From contig JAAAJB010000259.1 of the NCBI GenBank assembly GCA_016098155.1, positions 1 to 46,923 of the forward strand: a stretch of DNA of 46,923 bases, read 5' to 3'. Positions 21,022 through 31,173 of this stretch are shown here, in pieces; the stretch's first letter is position 1, and the number at the start of each line of letters is the position of its first letter. The stretch is from Actinomortierella ambigua. Its lineage: Eukaryota > Mortierellomycota > Mortierellomycetes > Mortierellales > Mortierellaceae. The notes below the pieces were generated by a model. The model worked only from the letters and a program-made list of their open reading frames with translations, had not been told where the DNA came from and did no database searches. The position numbers and the translations under genes were made by a program.

Positions 21022-22758
21022 CAGTAAGGTGCAATGTGGCTGGTTAGAGGGATGCGACTCTGTAGTGCGTACTAGTATAAAAAGGACTGAAAATCCTCCG
21101 GAGACATCAAAAACGTGGTTCTCGAAAATAGATTTGGTCGAAAGAACGCCCTCCACCCGCCACCTCCCTTTCTTTCTCAATGCAACGCCTTCTAAGGGAC
21201 TGACGTCTCGTGTCACCCATCCTTCCCAATTGCCCACTTACGAAAATGTACTCTTCGGAGTGCCCATAAAGTAGCGACCCTTGGCCGAGACCACAGCGTC
21301 CACCATCGGAATCAAATCCCTGCCAAGCCCAACGCCATCCGTGTTCCTTAATTCCTTGAGCTCCTTGAGATCCTCTGCAATAAAGTCGTCGAGCGTAAAG
21401 ATACAGGGAAAGTGGGCAAACAACTGGCGGAAGAGCATGTTCTTGCGTGGATACATGCCGTCGGTCGCAATGTAGATTGTAGTGTACTTCCCGCCCTGAT
21501 GCTTCAAGGCCATACATTGCTGTACCGTGAGCCGTGGCGGCCGAGGCACTCGACCACCCTCTCTTGTGACTGCCTTGGCGGAGTTTGAGCTTAATGCCCC
21601 CGACTCAGACCCTGATGAGCCAGGGCCTGCTGTGGCTGTTCCAAGTCCATGTCGCGGCTGTTCCAGCTGGGCAGCGGCGTTGGATGATGAAGACAGCTCT
21701 GGCAGCTCCTTCTTGATCGCCCCAGGGGTATTACTGTCTGCTGCTGCTGCTACTGCTACCATCTCCTCCATCGGCACAATACCCGTCAAGTTTACAAGCT
21801 GCTTAAACATGGCTGCAATGTTGCGAGGCGCTGGTCCGACAAACATACCATCACCGACACGCACATGCAGGCCAATAAACGTGCCCAGTCCTCCGAGTTT
21901 GTGGACGATGGTATCGGAGGTCTTGACCAGGATAGGGGTATTCAGGATCATTGTCCGTCGCAAGAACTGCTGGTACTCCTTGTGCTGAGGCAACTCAGCC
22001 ATGACACGCCCCGTGGCAAACATCGAGCCCATGTGCAGCACACGCTCTGGCCGATCGACCAGCTCCTTGAGCTCTAAGCGCCGCAGATATCGCTCCTTAT
22101 TGAGCGGGGTCGTCGAGTTTGGGTCGTCAAAGATCTGGTAGTCGTAGTGAGCGCGGTCCTGAGTAATATATACATCTTTGTGGCGATCAATGCCCAGATG
22201 CGTCTCCATCCATGACCACGAATGGTCCTTGCGAAGCTTGAATGGCTGGTGCCGTCGAATCTTTTCCATGTCGTAAAAGAACTCCCACTCGACCAATGTC
22301 CACGAATAGTAATTGAGACACTCTGCCGGCAGAGGGTCATACTTGTGAATCTTGTTGCAGTGGTCCAGGCCACGTTTTGTCTGTAGCTGGATGCGACGCA
22401 GTAGAATCTCAAACGGCCGCCACTCCGTCGCTGGACCCAGAAACACTGGCGGCACGAGCAGAGTGCGGTTGAGGTATTTGGCAAGGAGGAACGCGTTCTC
22501 TAACGAGATGCGTTGATTATGAAAGCCTGCATGGGGAAGGTACGCCAAATACCGTTCGTTGGGGTCGTATGTTGGTATAGATATTCGTCCCTTGGTTTCT
22601 TCATAGTTTGCGTTGCCCTGCCCATGCAATGACGCTGTCCGTGGGTCGTCATTCGGGGCTTCATGGAGAGACAGGGAGGACAATGCCAGGTAGAAGAGGA
22701 CCATGATCAGGTTGGAGACCACAATGACCACGATGGTCAGCCGCCTTGGCTGAATCAT
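20868..22758 (-). CDS. O-fucosyltransferase-like type II membrane glycosyltransferase
   Basis: Predicted Golgi/ER enzyme of the GDP-fucose O-fucosyltransferase superfamily; the acceptor in fungi is unknown. Two exons: 21242-22758 and 20868-20958, joining in phase to 535 aa. The start at 22758 (MIQPRRLTIVVIVVSNLIMV) gives a type II signal anchor at about residues 7-28. Family features are LPHAGFHNQRISLENAFLLA near residue 75 (nucleotide-sugar loop), FIGLHVRVGDGMF around residue 290 (HxRxxD-type motif with the catalytic Arg), YIATDGMYPRKN near residue 440, then MVDAVVSAKGRYFMGTPKST. The last exon adds YVSKQLHPAFVEHLYDKDG. A Ser/Ala/Gly-rich insert of about 90 residues separates the HxR motif from the YIATD strand. 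Fine specificity cannot be read from sequence. Confidence 0.8.
20980..21021. repeat. GA then GACA microsatellite in the O-fucosyltransferase intron
   Basis: A perfect GA run followed by GACA units on the plus strand, lying in the intron 20959-21241. On the sense strand it is CT/TGTC-rich and sits just upstream of the acceptor, where it could act as an extended polypyrimidine tract. Confidence 0.93.
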
Positions 22759-23983
22759 TGTGGGCCTGTGAGGAATGGCCAATGCAGGCAGGTTGACTCG
22801 GGAATGCAAGAAAAAAGGGGATTCGCTCAAGGAAAGAACAACGTGGTAGTGAAGAAAGAAAAGAGAGGGCAAAGGTACGAGGAGATGGATAGTGTTAGAT
22901 CATGCAGATTGGTAGGTGGACTGAGAGCCAGGGTGCACGGGGAGCAAAAGAAGGGGGGTGGGAGGGAAGAAAAGAGGCAGGGCCCTTGGGCAGGGACACA
23001 ATGGAGAGAAGAAGGTCAGAGTGAATGAAATGAGGTGAATGAATCGGTTAGGGCAGGAGAAGAAAACAGAAAGTAGGAAGGCGTGAGAGGAAGAAGGGGA
23101 AGGGTCGTCTGCTTCTAACTAAGAAAGGGGAGAAAATTCAGGTACAACCGCATCCCAGGCCCAACTGATTTTTCTACTCCTCGAGGACTCTCAACCGTCC
23201 CAGCTACATCCCGATGCTCCATATATGCGAGAAAAATAATAACCGCTAGTACCCACGCCACGAGGCTACTACCGAGCGCCGTGCTTGCGCCCCCGTCTTC
23301 GCTGCGCGCTTCGTTGCCTATTACGCCCTTCTCGCTCGACGCCGCCCACAGAAATTTCCTCTAAAAATAAGTATTTTCTTTGTGCCAGTGAGCAAGCACC
23401 CTTCTCCATTACTCCGTTCGGCGCGCGACAAAGTTGATTTTTCTTCGTCATTTTCCTACTATGTAGCTGTGCTTGTTGCACAAGGACAAACTCTGTCTAA
23501 TGCTCACAGATCTATTTGACACTTCCGACTTCTTTTTTTTCCTCCGAATCAGATCCCTGGTAAGGTTTATGCTATGGAGAGCTGAGGGAGACATGGAGCG
23601 CGCTCCAGTTCACACGATATCTCGTGCTTTTTGATACCCATGTGTAGACTCTTTTTTCTCTTCTTTCTTCTTCATCACATACCGCTTTCTCCACTGGATA
23701 GCCTATTTTTACCAGTTTTGTGTCTCCTTGGATAGGAATCGCTGTCCACGTTCCCTTTGGTGTGGCAGTGACCTTCTCGCTACCCCCCCCCCTATTTTAC
23801 ATCGCCTGCGCCTGGACGGGCCTGTTCATCCTCTCTCATGTACATAGGCGTCATCTAGGCGTACTTTGAAATAATATGACCACATTTATCGACCCTGCAG
23901 CTACAACCCCATGACGCCGGATCATCATTTTCTCTTTTTCTACTGACGATCTTCTGAAGTAAAGCGAATCATAAGGCTTTTTG
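22759..23983. other. Intergenic: O-fucosyltransferase promoter and F-box D 3' flank
   Basis: About 1.2 kb. A purine-rich plus strand immediately upstream of the glycosyltransferase (CT-rich leader on the sense strand) gives way to T-rich and mixed sequence with a C10 run near 23785. The 70-codon minus-strand frame at 23269-23481 is Arg-rich with no known motif. No RNA gene or mobile element was recognised. Confidence 0.45.
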
Positions 23984-25831
23984 TTACTCGCGCCAGTTTC
24001 GAACAGTGCTGACAGTGACATGGCGCAGCTGCCCTTGGATCCAAGACTGCCGTGTTGGTGTGAGTTGCGGGCAGTTGAACTGACGAAGCTGGGGCAGATT
24101 CTGCTGCATCCAATGCAAGCTCTGTGCGCCTTCGCTCATGGTGGTACTACCCTTATTTTCATCCTTGTGTGATCCGTTGCGTTTCTCTTGACCTCCACCA
24201 CTAGCAACAATGGTATGAACAGGGCCGTTCACAGTCGCGAACCGACCCCGCGGCGGAAACTCTTCGAGCTCGAGATATCGTAGACGTTTCAGAGAAGCAA
24301 GCGAGGCCAGGCCATGGCTCAGGGTCCAAGAAATGGCCATTCGACCTCGGCCATGGTCCAACTCTATTGGACAGCGGCAGGCAAAGCTGACTTCGACCAG
24401 GGCGTGCAACTGACCGAGCTGGTGGTAAAAGGCAGCTTCAGGCCTGGTGATTGGTACACCACCACCACTGTCGCCATCATGGCTTACTGCTCTCTCGCGC
24501 CGAATATAGGATGGAGAAGTCACCGCTGATTCATGTTCGACGCCGACTGCGATGCGGAACACCTCGAGGTTCTTGCAGGCCCAAGGCGAATGAACCAGAT
24601 CGTCGATGGGGATGTGGAGCGGGTGCTGTTGAGGTCCGTCGATCTGGATGGAGCGGAGCATGGGACACAAAGTCAGGATGGAGGCGACATTGGGACCGAG
24701 GATATGGTGGTGCTTACACTTGAGCTTGAGTGTTTCGAGCGTAGTACGGTGGCAGGCGACGATGGCTTCGATTGTCTGGGGCCCCACTTGGACGTCGAGG
24801 AGGGCGATGCGCTTCAAGGAGGTAGGCATGCGTCGCAACAGGGTCGCAAGGTGTTCATCTCCAAAACTCTGAAGCGATACCACCTCCAAGGAAATGAGCG
24901 TAGCAGGCAAGAGAGACAGAGTGTCGAGGTATATGGCGGGGTCAGCCGCCAGGCAAATTATCCAGGCTTCGGTGAGCCGTAGGTGGGTCATGTAGGAGCA
25001 CAAGCCAAGAAGTCTTGGCAAGTAAGGAGCGGTCAAATGGACGGAGACCACCAATTTCCGGAGTCGCGTGAGATGTGGCTGTGCAGGTGAAGCATTATTG
25101 ATCGCCATCTCCACAGAGGCAGAGCTGGCTGTCGGCGCTGGCAGTCTTGGCATTGTCAGTATTCCGCCTTCCACGCTACTTCCGCCCTCGTTTACATCTC
25201 GACTTCCAGTATCACTGCGATTGGAATCCGCCATGACAATGTTGTTGATTGAATACAGAGTCAGACTCTCGAGGCGAGGACAAAGCGAAAAGACACGGTC
25301 AACGGTTGCAGAAGAGAGTTTACGAAGAGGATTGAGGCCCAGATGGCGTAGGTTGTGGGTGTGATGGAAGAGGTTGGCTATCCCAAAGTTAACATGAGGC
25401 GATTCCCAGCCTTCCAGGTGAACGGAGGTGAGGCTGGGGTTGTTCTGAAAGAGCCGTAGGAGGGATTGCCACATTGATGGGTTGCTCTGAATGTAAAGGA
25501 AGACACTCGTCAGCCTATTGCAGTAGGTGGATGCGGCACCATCGCACAGAAAATGGTCCGGATCCTCGCTATCATCGTCGATGAAGATGTATCCTTTGCT
25601 GAACTGAGTCAATTGGCGGACGTGCATGCCATACCGACGCAGGTCGTCGACCAAGGACGCACGCTTCTTGGTATCGCCGAGGTAACGGCGAGTGAGCAAT
25701 AGGTTGCGGTAAACCATTGGGATGAACCACGTATGCCAGGCTTTGCTCACACGAAGGCAAGATAGCAAGTCGGCCCTTTGAAGATTTAGGGCCACTTGCT
25801 CTCGAAGCTCTGCAATGTCAAAGAGGGTCAT
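23984..25831 (-). CDS. F-box / leucine-rich protein D
   Basis: Predicted SCF adaptor, 615 aa, single exon. The start at 25831 (MTLFDIAELREQVALNLQRA) puts the F-box at the very N-terminus, as in protein A; an in-frame codon at 25876 would add 15 residues. The F-box continues DLLSCLRVSKAWHTWFIPMV. Leucine-rich segments include LTSVHLEGWE, LRHLGLNPLRKL, CPRLESLTLYSI, LISLEVVSLQSF and CPMLRSIQIDG. The C-terminal module FYHQLGQLHALVEVSF, then ISWTLSHGLASLASLKRLRY and LHWMQQNLPQLRQF, lines up with those of A and E. It starts 135 bases downstream of the end of F-box gene E on the same strand, and E's probable poly(A) signal lies in D's leader. Confidence 0.85.
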   Translation of the reverse strand: MTLFDIAELREQVALNLQRADLLSCLRVSKAWHTWFIPMVYRNLLLTRRYLGDTKKRASLVDDLRRYGMHVRQLTQFSKGYIFIDDDSEDPDHFLCDGAASTYCNRLTSVFLYIQSNPSMWQSLLRLFQNNPSLTSVHLEGWESPHVNFGIANLFHHTHNLRHLGLNPLRKLSSATVDRVFSLCPRLESLTLYSINNIVMADSNRSDTGSRDVNEGGSSVEGGILTMPRLPAPTASSASVEMAINNASPAQPHLTRLRKLVVSVHLTAPYLPRLLGLCSYMTHLRLTEAWIICLAADPAIYLDTLSLLPATLISLEVVSLQSFGDEHLATLLRRMPTSLKRIALLDVQVGPQTIEAIVACHRTTLETLKLKCKHHHILGPNVASILTLCPMLRSIQIDGPQQHPLHIPIDDLVHSPWACKNLEVFRIAVGVEHESAVTSPSYIRRERAVSHDGDSGGGVPITRPEAAFYHQLGQLHALVEVSFACRCPIELDHGRGRMAISWTLSHGLASLASLKRLRYLELEEFPPRGRFATVNGPVHTIVASGGGQEKRNGSHKDENKGSTTMSEGAQSLHWMQQNLPQLRQFNCPQLTPTRQSWIQGQLRHVTVSTVRNWRE

Positions 25832-25884
25832 GATGCGGAGATGAATGAGATGTCCATCTGGAATCAGATTCTGCACCCCTTGTG

Positions 25885-25890
25885 TTTATT
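25885..25890 (-). terminator. Probable poly(A) signal of F-box gene E
   Basis: AATAAA on the minus strand, about 76 bases downstream of the F-box E stop (25966) and about 55 bases upstream of the F-box D start (25831). The two genes therefore share a very short spacer. Confidence 0.5.
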
Positions 25891-25965
25891 GATATACAAG
25901 GAGTAAAGCGATAAGCGTTGGGCTGTGTTACCATTCTCCCTCTTTCCCTCCCTTCTGTTGAAAGT

Positions 25966-27645
25966 TCATTGTCTTGGCCAGTTCTTCCTGACCCAGCTCT
26001 TCAGGTCTGCTTGAACGAACGGCTGGGATGAGGCCCAAGTAAGTCTAGGCCAATGCTCCTTCATCCACTGCAAGTCGGATACCGTAATTCCATGGTGGGT
26101 GCGCGAAATCTGGAGAGTCTCGAGTCGACGGCAATGCTCCATATGACGTAGTCCACGCTTGAGTGACCACTGAAGACAATCGATCCTGCTGTCTCGATCT
26201 GTAAAGAGCGGTTCCAACCAAAGCTCCTTGAGAGAACGGAGGCGACCCAACTGAACAAAGAGAGCCTCTTGCATCGCTTGGCACGAATGAAGGCGTTCCG
26301 TCTCCTCGCTGTTGTCGATCACATCTGTCTCATTCCACGTCAGCGACCGAGGCGTCGCCTCCGTGGCCGAACACGAGGCGATCTGACACTGAGGAGCCGT
26401 TGGACAACAGATCTGCACAATGGACACTCGTAGTACTTCGAGACCCAGGCACACCCATGGCGTCCGGATAGCATCTTGACCCACCAGCGCCACCAGCGCG
26501 GTGGGTGCTGTCCAGTGTCGCTTGGACGAAAATATGTCCAGAAACTTCAAGTTGGGGCAACTGGTGAGCAGGCACTGGATTCCTCTGCTCCACTCCTCGA
26601 CCGGCCTAGGCGATCTAGCACGGCCCAGTGAGACGGTCCGAAGGCTGTGGCTGTGGTGCAATACTAGGCTCTCAAGCGACGAAGGATTGACCCACAGGGA
26701 TGTCAGCTCGAAGCGTCTGAGATTACCTGGTGGGATGGCTTTCAGGATCTGATCCACGTAATCTTCTGAGCCAAGGGTTCTTTGAGATGATTTCAACTCG
26801 AGTTCGCGAATGCCCGGCCTGCCTCCAATATCCATGTCCTGTATAGCACTACATAGGTCCGACAGGGTGCTCATTCCGTCAACGAAAGGTATGGTGAGGG
26901 TGGAGATGTTGGGACATGTGTGGACAAGATTCGCAAAGAAAAGGTTGATGTCCTGCGGGCTCCATTGTGCATGGATGCTCAGCGCCTTCAAGTGGTGGTG
27001 TGTATGGGGTGCTTGCGTACCAGCAGGAATTGGCTGCAACGGTTTCTTCCAGTAGAGTGTGTTGGCTTTGATGGCGAGTACTTCCAGCAACTCGCAGCTC
27101 GAGAGAATGTCGGGTATCGGATTGGGCGTCTGCGCAGTTTCGAAAGTAAGGCGGGCGTCCTTGAGCTTAGGAAACAGCGGGAGGAGACACAGTAGGCTTT
27201 TCTGCAGTTCATCGTCGATGTGAAGATTCAGATATTCAATGTTGGCGTTGGCTTTGACGACTGTGGACAAGCTGGCAAGAAATTGCAATCTTGCACCGTG
27301 AATCATCGTAACTGCGGTCAAACTTTGACAGTGTCTGGCAAGAAATTGTGCATTGCCAGATCCTAGTGCACGGATAACAACTTCGCGCACATGGCATCCA
27401 TGGCGCTGGGGAATAGTTAACGAAGCAACGTCACTCGGGACCCCGATCCACCTGTCGGTGTCTTCGTTGACATAGATATGCTTGTAGACAAAGGGCGTGA
27501 AAATCTCGTTCCATGTCTTGTCGACGAGGGCGCAACGGTTGAGGTCACCGATGGTGAGAAATGCAGCAATGCTTTGCTGTATGTGAGGGATGCTGATTGG
27601 GTTCAAGGTTGTCATTGGTTGGCTGATGTGAAGAAGGGAATCCAT
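25966..27645 (-). CDS. F-box / leucine-rich protein E
   Basis: Predicted SCF adaptor, 559 aa from the ATG at 27645 (MDSLLHISQPMTTLNPISIP); a second in-frame ATG at 27615 is possible. The F-box is at about residues 18-58: IPHIQQSIAAFLTIGDLNRC then ALVDKTWNEIFTPFVYKHIY. Leucine-rich segments follow, including LTAVTMIHGARL, IEYLNLHIDDEL, LKALSIHAQW, LRRFELTSLW and CPNLKFLDIFSS. The C-terminal module (FVQLGRLRSLKELWLEPLF, LQWSLKRGLRHMEHCRRLET, LQWMKEHWPRL) closely parallels A and D. A Cys-containing stretch (QICCPTAPQCQIASCSA) sits at the same relative place as the Cys/His stretch of protein A. The target is unknown. Confidence 0.85.
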   Translation of the reverse strand: MDSLLHISQPMTTLNPISIPHIQQSIAAFLTIGDLNRCALVDKTWNEIFTPFVYKHIYVNEDTDRWIGVPSDVASLTIPQRHGCHVREVVIRALGSGNAQFLARHCQSLTAVTMIHGARLQFLASLSTVVKANANIEYLNLHIDDELQKSLLCLLPLFPKLKDARLTFETAQTPNPIPDILSSCELLEVLAIKANTLYWKKPLQPIPAGTQAPHTHHHLKALSIHAQWSPQDINLFFANLVHTCPNISTLTIPFVDGMSTLSDLCSAIQDMDIGGRPGIRELELKSSQRTLGSEDYVDQILKAIPPGNLRRFELTSLWVNPSSLESLVLHHSHSLRTVSLGRARSPRPVEEWSRGIQCLLTSCPNLKFLDIFSSKRHWTAPTALVALVGQDAIRTPWVCLGLEVLRVSIVQICCPTAPQCQIASCSATEATPRSLTWNETDVIDNSEETERLHSCQAMQEALFVQLGRLRSLKELWLEPLFTDRDSRIDCLQWSLKRGLRHMEHCRRLETLQISRTHHGITVSDLQWMKEHWPRLTWASSQPFVQADLKSWVRKNWPRQ

Positions 27646-27781
27646 GCAGACCTTGTGTCCATTTCTTTTTTCTATCCACCTGCCTCCTAAAAATCACCAA
27701 AAATGGGGGTACATGAAATAGAGCTCTATTGAAATGGCTGCGTAATGCTACAAAAAAAGTTGTGGGTTGTGTATATCGTGG

Positions 27782-28876
27782 TTATGCTGACTTGTCCTTC
27801 TTCTCCTTCTTCTCCTTCTTCTCCTTCTTCTTCTCCTTCTTCTCCTTTGCGGTTTCTGCCTCGTCTATTGTCTTGGCCTTCTTCGCCTTGTTGTTTGCAG
27901 CCTCCTCCGTCTTGCGCTTCTTGCTTGACTTTTTGGTGGCGTCCTCGCTGCCAGCCTCCTGTTCGACTGTCGTGGCAGCAGCGGGGGTATCCTCCACGGC
28001 CTCGCTCTGCTCGCCAGCCTCGGCAGCAGCAGCCTGCTCAGCCTCGTATTGGCGAGCCTCCTCCAGGCGCTGTGCATCTTCCTCCTTTTGCTTCAGGCGT
28101 CTGGCCTCCTCCTCCTTCCATTTGCGGGCAAACTCCTTGCCGGATCCAGTCAGCTTTTGGCCTGGCTCCTGGGTGTCCACGCCGGCAAACTTGAAGCGGG
28201 CCTTGAGTCCTTGTGGTTGAGCGCGTTCAGGGATAGGTCGCTCCAGAATCTCATGCGCCAGAACGGATCCCGAGGGGACAGAGGCGTGTGCAACGACGGC
28301 AAGGTGGCGCTTGAATCCCACGGGTGTCTGAACAAGCTTGCCTCCCTTGGACGAGTCTGGCACCAGCGCCTTCAGGGTGGCCATCTCGCTAGTCAATGGG
28401 TCGTCCTTGGCAATGGTCTGAAGTTGGTATTTGGTGCTGGTGTTGAATGTTCCCGAAATCTCCTTCTTCTTGATGGAGCCAAGAACTGCTGTCTCTGAAG
28501 ACGACGTGGAGGAGGGGACGCTGATCGACATGCTGGCAAGGTCCTCGTTCGTCACGCCCTCGGGCACTCGGATCAACCACATTTCGTGTTCGACTGTCTC
28601 GTCAACGTCAAAGGCGGACACGACATCCTTCTTGGCCTTGTGCATGATAAAGTCCTTGGGAGGCTTGTAATCCCTGTTGGCCGTTTAGATCGCAAAAGAA
28701 GATTGATAACCCGAGCGAACATGTACAATGTTTTAGTGCAACGCTTCAAGACGTAGGGACAAAAATAATAGACAAAAACAAGGCCACTGCAAAATTGAAG
28801 AGTCGTACAGGTTCTTGATGACCTGAGAGTCATCGTCGCTGATGTCGCTATCGTTGATGTACTGCGCCGACTTCAT
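27782..28876 (-). CDS. RNA polymerase I subunit RPA34.5-like protein
   Basis: Predicted nucleolar Pol I subunit of the RPA34.5/PAF49 (CAST) family, which dimerises with RPA49 on Pol I and supports rRNA synthesis. Two exons, 28809-28876 and 27782-28673, join in phase to 319 aa. The acidic N-terminus (YINDSDISDDDSQ) leads into the family's DYKPPKDF motif. A beta-rich dimerisation region follows (EMWLIRVPEGVTNEDLASMS ... GSIKKKEISGTFN ... KYQLQTI) and a segment ending in GFKRHLAVVAHASVP. The tail is a charged coiled-coil-like stretch and a Lys/Glu-rich end (KEKKEKKKEKKEKKEKKDKS) from a CTT repeat, typical of this family. It is divergently transcribed from uL10m. Confidence 0.82.
27795..27847. 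repeat. CTT/CTC repeat encoding the Lys/Glu tail of RPA34.5
   Basis: Imperfect tandem TTCTCC/TTC units on the plus strand. On the coding strand it gives the KKEKK C-terminal tail, and in-frame length changes would simply lengthen or shorten that tail. Confidence 0.93.
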
Positions 28877-29158
28877 CCTGATGCAATGTGTTGCCAAAGG
28901 CGAGAGGTTGTAAAGTGAATGAAGAAGCTTTGTCAAGCTAGAAGGCCTGTCCAAGTGAATGGTTGATAAAAAAAAAGTGCTACCCGGTTTGTTTTTCAGA
29001 GATAAGCCACCCAATCGAAGGTGATCACTTTTGGAGGGTTCGGGATGTCACTCCCCCGCCCCCGAGGACCGAATTCAGTGGACTTCATTCATACCTCCAT
29101 TCCTCCTGTGCGCCTGCCCTTTTATCTCCTCTCTCTCTCTCAACAGGTCTCCAACAAC
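28877..29158. promoter_or_regulatory. Divergent promoter between RPA34.5 and uL10m
   Basis: 282 bases between two start codons facing away from each other. It contains a T/A run near 28970, a CCAAT-like ACCCAAT at about 29009, a C-rich block at 29051-29062 and a CT repeat at 29129-29141 just before the uL10m start. I do not see a clear TATA box. Shared control of a Pol I subunit and a mitochondrial ribosomal protein is inferred from layout only. Confidence 0.55.
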
Positions 29159-30371
29159 ATGCTGTCTCCATTCCGAGGTAAAGCAACCTCACCATTTCGT
29201 CAGCACAGGACATTCCACGGTTCATCGCCTGACAGGACAGCCACCAGCCCCTGAACTTGTACCATTTTTTCGTGTGCGTTGCAGCACAGGAGGATGGACG
29301 AGACTCGGCAGTAGTTGTGATGGTAGCAGGCTGCCAAAGGCCCTTACTCTACCACTGCCCCAAATCGTCAGAGGATCTTCTGCTATGAAAAGGACCCATT
29401 GGTTCGCAAGGTCTTCAGAGAGAGGAAAGCGAGTGATCATAAAGTACTAACCGTCGTCGATAAACACCTTTTCGAATAGGAATTGCCGGTCGCTCGGTCC
29501 GATCGCTGATCGCCGTTCGTACATGTAAGGAAGGCCTTCGAGACAAGAGAAAGATTATATGGGAAGAGAAGTAGAAGCAAAGAGACGAGGCGAAAGGAAA
29601 GGGGGATAGTGTGCCAACAGTCATGGATCATGGATCATTGATCATTCGCGTACTGATCTACCTCCGTTCTATTTTTTTTTAATATTACTCTTAATAGATG
29701 CCACTGTCAAGAAGGCAGCATCGACCGTAGCATCGGGAGCAACACAGGCATCGGGAGAGGCGGCAGCAGCATCACCCGCAAAGCAACTGACCAATTATGG
29801 CAAGGAGTTCCGCTCGCAAAAGGTGTTCCTCCACCACACATATACACAACTGCTCAACAACAGCCGCATCATGCTGATCTGCCAACACAACAACATGGCG
29901 GTCCCCGAGCTGATCAAGCTCCGCGCAGATCTGGCCAAGGCGGGAGGCGAGATGAAGGTGCTGCGTCTTGGTATCTTCTCGGCTGCGCTCCGTGAGACGC
30001 GCTTCGCCAACCTCGAGCCTCTCATCACGGGTCCGACTTGCCTGATCCACTGCAATGTGACGCCGGAGGAGGAGGAGGCCGCTACATACTCCAAGCAGCC
30101 CATTGGACTGAAGGGCATCCGTCAGGTGGTGGAGAAGCACAGCAAGATGGTTCTGCTCGGCGGCGCGGTCGATGACGCACTGCTGAGTGTGGAGGATGTG
30201 GCCAGGGTAGTGGACATGCCAGGCATCCAGACGATGCGGTCGCAGGTTGTTGGTGTGCTCAGCCAGGCAGCAGGTGGACGCCTTGTACAGCTGTTGCAGA
30301 TGAACCCACAGATGCTTGTGCTCAACCTTGATGCACATGCCAAGTCGGCAGAGGGCAACGACAACAAGTAG
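29159..30371 (+). CDS. Mitochondrial large-subunit ribosomal protein uL10m
   Basis: Predicted mitoribosomal stalk-base protein (uL10 family; yeast MRPL11). Exon 2 is 29698-30371. It opens with Ala/Lys/Thr-rich sequence, then KQLTNYGKEFRSQKVFLHHT, MLICQHNNMAVPELIKLRAD and LRLGIFSAALRETRF. A glycine-containing segment (ITGPTCLIHCNVTPEEEEAA) and MVLLGGAVDDALLS follow, all typical of uL10. Exon 1 starts at ATG 29159. The GTAAAG donor after 29177 joins in phase (MLSPFR then DATVKKAAS). A weaker donor after 29219 also joins in phase and would give a longer basic, acid-free leader (MLSPFRGKATSPFRQHRTFH) that looks more like a mitochondrial presequence. Identity is firm; the N-terminus is not. Intron 1 is about 480-520 bases. 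Confidence 0.87.
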
Positions 30372-30990
30372 TGGGTCCAAATATTCGCCCATTTTTACTT
30401 TGTAATTTGTTCCCATTTCTCTTTTACTCGCACTCTCTCCCCCTTTGTACTCCATAGAAAGCTGAGTGGGTCTGGGCCCTGTTCGAGACCCCTCAGAAGC
30501 ATTGACCAACATTCTTGTTTAGAACTCATTTCTGTTTTACCTGTTTTATTTTGTTTTATTTGTTTGCTGTTGTTCTATTGTTCTTTTAGACTACAGTGGT
30601 TGTTGGATTGGGCGCAAGTTGCATTCCCGTGCAGCCAAAGGGGCGGCAAGGGGAGATGAAGGAAGGGGATAGAGAGGGAGATTTAATGCTGGTCAGATCC
30701 AACAGGAGATCCACGAAGAGGAGAAGACGAGCAGAAGTGGGGTGAGCGCTGAAGTAGATGATGGGTGGTGGTTAGGAGACACAAAGGGAGAGGAAGGGGC
30801 TGAATCTCACAGCCGCAATTGGTCAGTTGGAGAAAAAAGAAAAAAAAAGGGTTGGTCACAAAGCTTGGGAGGGCGATTTATTTTACTTCTCTCCAACTCT
30901 CTTGTCTCCTTTGACAACCTCTCCCTTGCGCACATTACCCGTTGGCATTCGACTAAACAAGAGGCCATTCGGCGTCTAGTCCTTTTTTTT

Positions 30991-31021
<31 letters not shown>

Positions 31022-31173
31022 TTCGTCATTTCCTCTCACTCTGTGTGGTGTGTGTTGTTGTTGTGTGCGTATGTATTGTGTACAACTGCATCACCCTCCT
31101 CCCTAATAACCTCCCCCCTCTCCTCCTCCTCCTCCTCCTTTCATTTCACTGCAGCCCACTTGCTGTTCTGACA
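30372..31173. other. Intergenic: uL10m 3' flank and histidine kinase promoter/leader
   Basis: About 800 bases. It holds T-rich sequence after uL10m, G/A-rich sequence at 30640-30850, a TGTC/TC microsatellite at 30991-31021 and a TGTG stretch near 31044-31065. A CTCCTC run then leads into a strong acceptor-like site (ttcactgcag at about 31152), suggesting a possible 5'UTR intron before the kinase start. The open frame beginning at 30742 only becomes plausible coding sequence from the ATG at 31174. Confidence 0.5.
30991..31021. repeat. TGTC / TC microsatellite
   Basis: Tandem TGTC units followed by a perfect TC run in the upstream region of the hybrid histidine kinase. Pyrimidine-rich leaders of this kind recur upstream of several genes in the window. 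Confidence 0.93.

Noticed and set aside
27729..28220. 163-codon Ser/Phe/Ala-rich plus-strand frame
   Set aside because: It is the mirror of the Lys/Glu/Ala-rich tail of the RPA34.5-like protein.
30742..31173. N-terminal part of the 233-codon frame upstream of the histidine kinase
   Set aside because: It is translated microsatellite and leader sequence; only the part from the ATG at 31174 splices in phase to the kinase.
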